Source: Nitrospirota bacterium (lineage in GTDB: Bacteria; Nitrospirota; Thermodesulfovibrionia; Thermodesulfovibrionales; Dissulfurispiraceae). From it: a DNA stretch of 33,596 bases. A program made the position numbers and the translations under genes. The notes beneath the pieces are model-generated. The model did no database searches and had not been told where the DNA came from. It saw only the letters and a program-made list of their open reading frames with translations. The stretch spans positions 1 to 33,596 of the forward strand of contig JAJZPZ010000018.1 in assembly GCA_021847795.1 (NCBI GenBank), in the 5' to 3' direction. Positions 29,594-33,596 of the stretch are shown one piece after another. Every line of letters begins with the position of its first letter. Within the stretch, counting starts at the first letter, position 1.

Positions 29594-31069
29594 ATGGATG
29601 AGACCAACGAACTTATAGAACAACGTTTTAAAAAGCTTGATGATTTACACGGCCTCGGCATCAATCCCTACGAAGGGCGTTTTCAGCCTGAAACGAATGC
29701 CGAAACCCTGAAAGCACAATACCAATCCACTGCAAAAGAAACCCTTGAGGCTGAAGTGGTCCCTGCCTCGGTTGCAGGCAGGATCGTAGCAATGCGCGAC
29801 TTCGGCAAGGCCTCTTTCGCCCATATACAGGATGCTACGGGAAAGATCCAGATATACCTCAAAAAAGATGTGCTTGGTGAAAAGTATGCCCTGGTCAAAA
29901 AACTCGATATCGGCGACATCGTCGGTGTTTCAGGAAGGCTCTTCAGGACAAGGACAGAGGAGCTTACCGTTGAGGTCAGGGACATTGTCCTGCTGAGCAA
30001 AGCCCTGAGGCCGCTCCCGGAAAAATGGCACGGGCTTAAGGACATCGAGATCAGGTACAGACAGAGATACGTTGACCTTATTGTCAATCCCGAGGTCAAG
30101 GGCATCTTCGCGAAGAGGAGCGCGATCATCAAATCCATCAGGGATTTCCTCGAATCGAAAGGTTTCATAGAAGTTGAAACCCCCATGATGCACCAGATAC
30201 CCGGCGGCGCCGCGGCGCGGCCCTTCAAGACGCATCACAATGCCCTGGATCTCGATCTCTACCTGAGGATTGCCCCTGAGCTTTACCTCAAGAGATTGCT
30301 TGTAGGCGGTTACGAAAGGGTCTTTGAGCTGAACAAGAACTTCAGGAACGAGGGCATATCGACCAAGCACAACCCCGAATTCACGATGCTCGAGTTCTAT
30401 ATGGCATATAAAGATTACAATTTCCTGATGTCCTTTACCGAAGAGATATTCGCCTTTGTCGCAAACAAGGTGCTGGGCACGCTGAAGGTGCCGTACGGGG
30501 ACGCAGTCATCGACCTCACTCCTCCCTGGCCGAGAATCCCGATGCTTGATGCGCTGAAACAGAAAGGCGTGCCTGAAGATATCATGACTGATCCCGAAAA
30601 AGCTGCTGCCTGGGCGAGATCGAAAAAGCTGGACATCCCGACCGGCGCTTCACATGCAAAGGTCCTGGATGAGATCTTCAAGGAATTTGTTGAATCAGAA
30701 CTCGTGCAGCCGGCCTTCATCACGGATTATCCCGTAGAGCTGTCGCCCCTCGCAAAGCGGAAGACGGACAACCCCGAGCTTGTGGAAAGATTTGAGCTCT
30801 TTATTGCGGCGAGGGAGATAGCCAACGCTTTTTCGGAGCTGAATGATCCCGTAGACCAGAAGGGGAGATTCCTGAAACAGGTTGAGGCAAAGCAAATGGG
30901 GGATGAAGAGGCCCATTGGATGGACGAGGACTTTGTGAGGGCCCTGGAATACGGCATGCCCCCTGCCGCAGGGGAGGGCATAGGCATAGACAGACTGGTC
31001 ATGCTCCTTACCGATTCCCAGTCCATACGCGACATCATCCTGTTCCCCCAGTTGAAACCGGAGCAATAG
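29594..31069 (+). CDS. lysS: Lysyl-tRNA synthetase, class II
   Basis: Charges tRNA-Lys. The product is about 491 residues. It has an N-terminal OB-fold anticodon-binding domain (about 55-150) and the class II catalytic core. Motif 1 is FIEVETPMMHQIPGGAAARPF, motif 2 is FELNKNFRNEGIS...HNPEFTMLEFY, and motif 3 is GEGIGIDRLVMLLTDSQSIRD. I start at the ATG at 29594 because the promoter leaves no room for the ATG at 29588. No Shine-Dalgarno is seen. The Lol genes follow, an order known from other anaerobes. Confidence 0.96.
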   Translation: MDETNELIEQRFKKLDDLHGLGINPYEGRFQPETNAETLKAQYQSTAKETLEAEVVPASVAGRIVAMRDFGKASFAHIQDATGKIQIYLKKDVLGEKYALVKKLDIGDIVGVSGRLFRTRTEELTVEVRDIVLLSKALRPLPEKWHGLKDIEIRYRQRYVDLIVNPEVKGIFAKRSAIIKSIRDFLESKGFIEVETPMMHQIPGGAAARPFKTHHNALDLDLYLRIAPELYLKRLLVGGYERVFELNKNFRNEGISTKHNPEFTMLEFYMAYKDYNFLMSFTEEIFAFVANKVLGTLKVPYGDAVIDLTPPWPRIPMLDALKQKGVPEDIMTDPEKAAAWARSKKLDIPTGASHAKVLDEIFKEFVESELVQPAFITDYPVELSPLAKRKTDNPELVERFELFIAAREIANAFSELNDPVDQKGRFLKQVEAKQMGDEEAHWMDEDFVRALEYGMPPAAGEGIGIDRLVMLLTDSQSIRDIILFPQLKPEQ

Positions 31070-31071
31070 AA

Positions 31072-31167
31072 TGGGGTCAGGCCTTGACATTTGACATTTG
31101 CTCCACACCTATATTGCCGGGCAATTTAACGTTTGCCGTAAATGTCAAATATCAAGACCTGACCCCA
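31072..31167. repeat. GGGGTCAGG-type inverted repeat (REP-like)
   Basis: The 27-base arms at 31072-31098 (TGGGGTCAGGCCTTGACATT...) and 31141-31167 are complementary with 2 mismatches, around a 42-base spacer. I recall such GGGGTCAGG...GACATT repeats as dispersed REP-like elements, often mobilised by Y1-type (RAYT) transposases. None is present here. It fills the lysS-lolC gap. Confidence 0.75.
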
Positions 31168-31175
31168 ATAGTCCC

Positions 31176-32408
31176 ATGAATCTACCTTACCCGTTTTTTA
31201 TCGCAGCGCGATACCTCAAATCAAAAAGGCGGAACAGGGGGGTCTCCTTCAATACGGTGGTGTCCATCGTGGGCGTTGCCGTGGGGGTGATGGCGCTCCT
31301 TGTGGTCCTTTCGGTCATGAGCGGATTTCAGGAGGACCTCCAGAGGAAGATCCTGGGCGCCAATGCGCATGCAATAGTGCAGAGCTACAAGGGGACCATT
31401 GAGGATTACCGGGCCGTAGAGGCAAAACTGAAGGGAATACCCCATGTCACCTCTGCAGCCCCTTTTATCATGGGGCAGGTCATGGTTTCTTCAGGGAAAA
31501 GGGCGCATGGCGTTATCATAAGGGGCATAGATCCTGCCCTGGAGTTCAGGACAACCGACATCCTGAAACACATAAAATACGGCAATCTGAACGACCTCAG
31601 GCAAAGGGACGATATCCCCTGGATCGTTATCGGCAGCGAGCTGTCGTCCATGCTGGGGGTTTTCCCGGATGATGTGATAAACGTGATCTCACCTGTAGGC
31701 GAAGTCGGCCCCCTGGGAATGCTGCCCAAGATAAAGCAGTTCAGGGTTGCAGCGGTCTTTGAGATGGGTATGTTCGAATACGACACGAGTCTTGTACTTA
31801 CGGACATCAGGGCCGCGCAGGCCTTTTTCGGATACGGCGGCAGCACTGTTTCGGGGATTGAATTGCGCCTTGACGATATCTACAAGGCCCCCGAAGTCCG
31901 TGCATCCGTCACGCAGAGGCTTGGCTTCCCCTACTACGCGAGGGACTGGATGCAGATGAACAAAAACCTGTTTTCCGCGCTGAAGCTCGAGAAGTTCGCC
32001 ATGTTCGTTATCCTGATACTGATAGTGCTGGTTGCCTCATTCAATATCGTCAGCACGCTGATGATGAATGTGATGGACAAGCAGCGGGAGATAGCCATAT
32101 TAAAATCCATGGGCGCAACGAACCGGGGCATAATGCTGGTCTTCATGTCACAGGGGCTTATGATCGGGCTTATCGGGACATTCCTGGGCGTTTCCGGCGG
32201 GTATATTCTCGGCAAGCTGCTGAACAACTACGAGATCATCAAGCTCCCGGCAGATGTGTATTACCTGAGCAAGCTGCCCGTGAAAATGCAGCTTTCCGAT
32301 TTCATTTCGGTCTCGGTCTCCGCAATTACCATCAGCTTTCTTTCCACGTTGTATCCGTCATACCATGCAGCCAGGCTCAACCCCGTTGAACCGTTGAGGT
32401 ACGAGTAG
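31176..32408 (+). CDS. lolC: Lipoprotein-releasing ABC transporter permease LolC/LolE
   Basis: Inner-membrane subunit that extracts outer-membrane lipoproteins toward LolA. The 410 residues have the family start (FIAARYLKSKRRNRGVSFNTVVSIVGVAVGVMALLVVLSVMSGF), a large periplasmic domain (about 55-275), then three helices near 275-300, 325-345 and 378-398. They contain MDKQREIAILKSMGA and the end YPSYHAARLNPVEPLRYE. I use the ATG at 31176; upstream codons to 31098 lie in the repeat pair. No clear Shine-Dalgarno precedes it. There is only one permease gene here, as in bacteria with a LolF-like single subunit. Confidence 0.92.
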   Translation: MNLPYPFFIAARYLKSKRRNRGVSFNTVVSIVGVAVGVMALLVVLSVMSGFQEDLQRKILGANAHAIVQSYKGTIEDYRAVEAKLKGIPHVTSAAPFIMGQVMVSSGKRAHGVIIRGIDPALEFRTTDILKHIKYGNLNDLRQRDDIPWIVIGSELSSMLGVFPDDVINVISPVGEVGPLGMLPKIKQFRVAAVFEMGMFEYDTSLVLTDIRAAQAFFGYGGSTVSGIELRLDDIYKAPEVRASVTQRLGFPYYARDWMQMNKNLFSALKLEKFAMFVILILIVLVASFNIVSTLMMNVMDKQREIAILKSMGATNRGIMLVFMSQGLMIGLIGTFLGVSGGYILGKLLNNYEIIKLPADVYYLSKLPVKMQLSDFISVSVSAITISFLSTLYPSYHAARLNPVEPLRYE

Positions 32409-32704
32409 TGTTCAAGTGCGTCAGAAACATTATCTGCCTTTTTGTCCTCTCCTGGCTCGGCTTTATATTGCTTTCGGCATGGAGCGGTGGAGAAAAAATC
32501 AGGGAGGCCGGCGATAAGGCGGAGGGAATACTGCAAAAGGGCGCCTATGCGCTTGCGGATAAGGCCGACGGTATAAAACAAACAGTAGACGGCATAACGG
32601 ACAAGGTGAAGAAATGGTCCGGTAAGGGCGGGGACCCGGACGGCAGTGTCCCTGAAAATGGGTCCGGATCAAAGAAAAAGAACCGGCGTAAGACAGATGA
32701 ATGA
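32408..32704 (+). CDS. Small membrane-anchored protein between lolC and lolD
   Basis: Unrecognised 98-residue protein. A hydrophobic helix or signal anchor spans about residues 7-25. After it come amphipathic, Lys/Asp/Gly-rich repeats (DKAEGILQKGAYALADKADGIKQTVDGITDKVKK) and a basic tail. The GTG start shares one base with the lolC stop (TAGTG), and it overlaps lolD by 8 bases, so it is co-translated with both. That suggests a part in, or a passenger of, the Lol operon. No family match is recalled. Confidence 0.7.
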   Translation: MFKCVRNIICLFVLSWLGFILLSAWSGGEKIREAGDKAEGILQKGAYALADKADGIKQTVDGITDKVKKWSGKGGDPDGSVPENGSGSKKKNRRKTDE

Positions 32705-33431
32705 GTTGATCAGGGCGGAAGGGCTTACAAAGACATTCTGGATGCCTGCCGGGGAACTGCAGGTGCTGAAAGGCATAGACGCGACTTTCAGTAAAGGTGA
32801 GATGGTGAGCATTGTCGGCGCATCCGGAGCAGGGAAGAGCACGTTCCTGCATATCCTGGGGACCCTTGACAAACCCACTGCAGGAAAGGTCACTTATGCC
32901 GTGTCGCCTTCAGGGGAAGAGACCGACCCTTTTTCCTTGCCGGACAGCGGGCTTGCTGCGTTCAGGAACAGGGTCATAGGATTTATCTTCCAGTTCCATC
33001 ACCTCCTGCCGGAATTCAATGCCCTTGAGAATGTATTGATGCCCGGCCTTATTTCAATGAGGCAGAGGACAGCCGGGGAAGGCTTGTCCCGGGGTCTTTC
33101 AACGCGTGGAGAACTGCAGGAAAAAGCGGAAAGGCTGTTTGACGAACTCGGGATTTATCAAAGGAGACACCATAAGCCGGGGGAGCTCTCCGGGGGAGAG
33201 CAGCAGAGGGTCGCCGTTGCCCGTGCATTGCTCCTCGAACCGCTGGTTGTCTTTGCAGATGAACCCACGGGCAATCTCGACACGGCAACCGGCGAAGACC
33301 TCTTCAGGCTCCTGATGGAGATCAATGCAAAATACGGGATAACGTTTATCATAGTGACCCACAACGAATCATTATCCAGGAAATGCCACCGGACCCTGGA
33401 AATGGCCGACGGCAGGATGGCAGGACAATAA
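32697..33431 (+). CDS. lolD: Lipoprotein-releasing ABC transporter ATPase LolD
   Basis: ATPase that powers lipoprotein release by the LolC-type permease. The 244 residues have Walker A GASGAGKST at 41-49, Q99 in the Q-loop (FIFQFHHLLPEFNALEN), signature LSGGEQQRVAVARAL near 164-178, and Walker B VVFADEPTGNLD near 184-195. It has two extra loops (about 65-85 and 122-140) compared with short LolD proteins. Start is the ATG at 32697 (MNELIRAEGL); the preceding gene's stop overlaps it. Confidence 0.95.
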   Translation: MNELIRAEGLTKTFWMPAGELQVLKGIDATFSKGEMVSIVGASGAGKSTFLHILGTLDKPTAGKVTYAVSPSGEETDPFSLPDSGLAAFRNRVIGFIFQFHHLLPEFNALENVLMPGLISMRQRTAGEGLSRGLSTRGELQEKAERLFDELGIYQRRHHKPGELSGGEQQRVAVARALLLEPLVVFADEPTGNLDTATGEDLFRLLMEINAKYGITFIIVTHNESLSRKCHRTLEMADGRMAGQ

Positions 33432-33449
33432 AGGCCGCATGGTATTACT

Positions 33450-33596
33450 CTCACTCCTCCTGAGCCCGGAGGGACATCTCTGTTTTGAGCAGTGCCCGGC
33501 AAACCTGATAATCTCATCTTTGAGGATATTCCTGTTTTTGGGAACCACTCTCTGCTCTGCTTCCTTTTCTTTCCTCTGAATCTTATTTTGGACAAG
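33450..33596 (-). pseudogene. Probable IS4-type transposase remnant
   Basis: Reading the reverse strand from the window edge, the frame gives a peptide with VVPKNRNILKDEIIRFAGHC followed by PSGLRR. As I remember it, this matches the NRNIL-x-DE-x-I...LRR segment of IS4-family DDE transposases. After LRRSE the similarity ends and the frame runs uselessly into lolD antisense. So this looks like a fragment that continues beyond the window. No inverted terminal repeat is visible. Confidence 0.45.

Overview
This 33.6 kb stretch is compact, mostly housekeeping chromosome of a Gram-negative bacterium that probably lives without oxygen. Evidence for an outer membrane: a Lol lipoprotein-export pair, the LPS heptose enzyme GmhA, and lipoproteins with lipoboxes. 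QueH replaces the unrelated QueG in queuosine synthesis, and a GSU3473-like protein, a SpoIID/LytB-like hydrolase and a DgkA-PAP2 fusion are present. From memory these traits fit Nitrospirota or a deltaproteobacterial-type lineage best, but the sequence does not prove it. I see no rRNA, tRNA, CRISPR array, prophage or intact transposase.

Layout. 1-3154: an SH3-repeat/TPR protein cut by the window edge. 3177-7096: DNA repair and recombination (family 4 uracil-DNA glycosylase, then ruvC, ruvA, ruvB) with gmhA in between. 7204-11123: a tightly coupled block of queH, DUF2905, SpoIID-like, queA and a SPOR protein. 11188-15398: phoH, a membrane HD phosphodiesterase, ybeY, dgkA-PAP2, a conserved-looking hypothetical and a possible 56-residue gene. 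Reverse strand 15361-16272: mtgA. 16604-16936: a cysteine-rich GSU3473-like protein with a striking promoter/operator. Reverse strand 16981-23927: typA, pilD with a small coiled-coil gene, and a rimP-nusA-recG operon. Reverse strand 24072-29248: a Pro/Ala-rich lipoprotein, a truncated DUF3786 gene, an ABC-2 exporter, a peptide-binding lipoprotein, secG and tpiA. 29594-33431: lysS, lolC/E, a small membrane protein and lolD, followed by a probable IS4-type transposase remnant at the right edge.

The most unusual content is a set of small dispersed repeats. One family is a low-complexity inverted repeat built from units such as GTGATGAGT, GTAACGAGT and GATGCGTAATG. It occurs between genes and also in frame inside udg, queA and ybeY, adding extra peptides to conserved enzymes, much like the palindromic elements of Rickettsia. 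A second family provides the signal-peptide region of two exported proteins (SpoIID-like and the peptide-binding lipoprotein). A GGGGTCAGG-type repeat pair, a 170-bp inverted-repeat element and a 27-bp element shared by two promoter regions add to this.

The regulatory picture is also notable. gmhA, tpiA and lysS each have a good sigma70-type promoter whose -10 box lies only 6-8 bases from the start codon, which predicts leaderless mRNAs. A perfect terminator-like hairpin lies in the leader of rimP-nusA-recG. An inverted repeat brackets the -10 box of the cysteine-rich protein gene.
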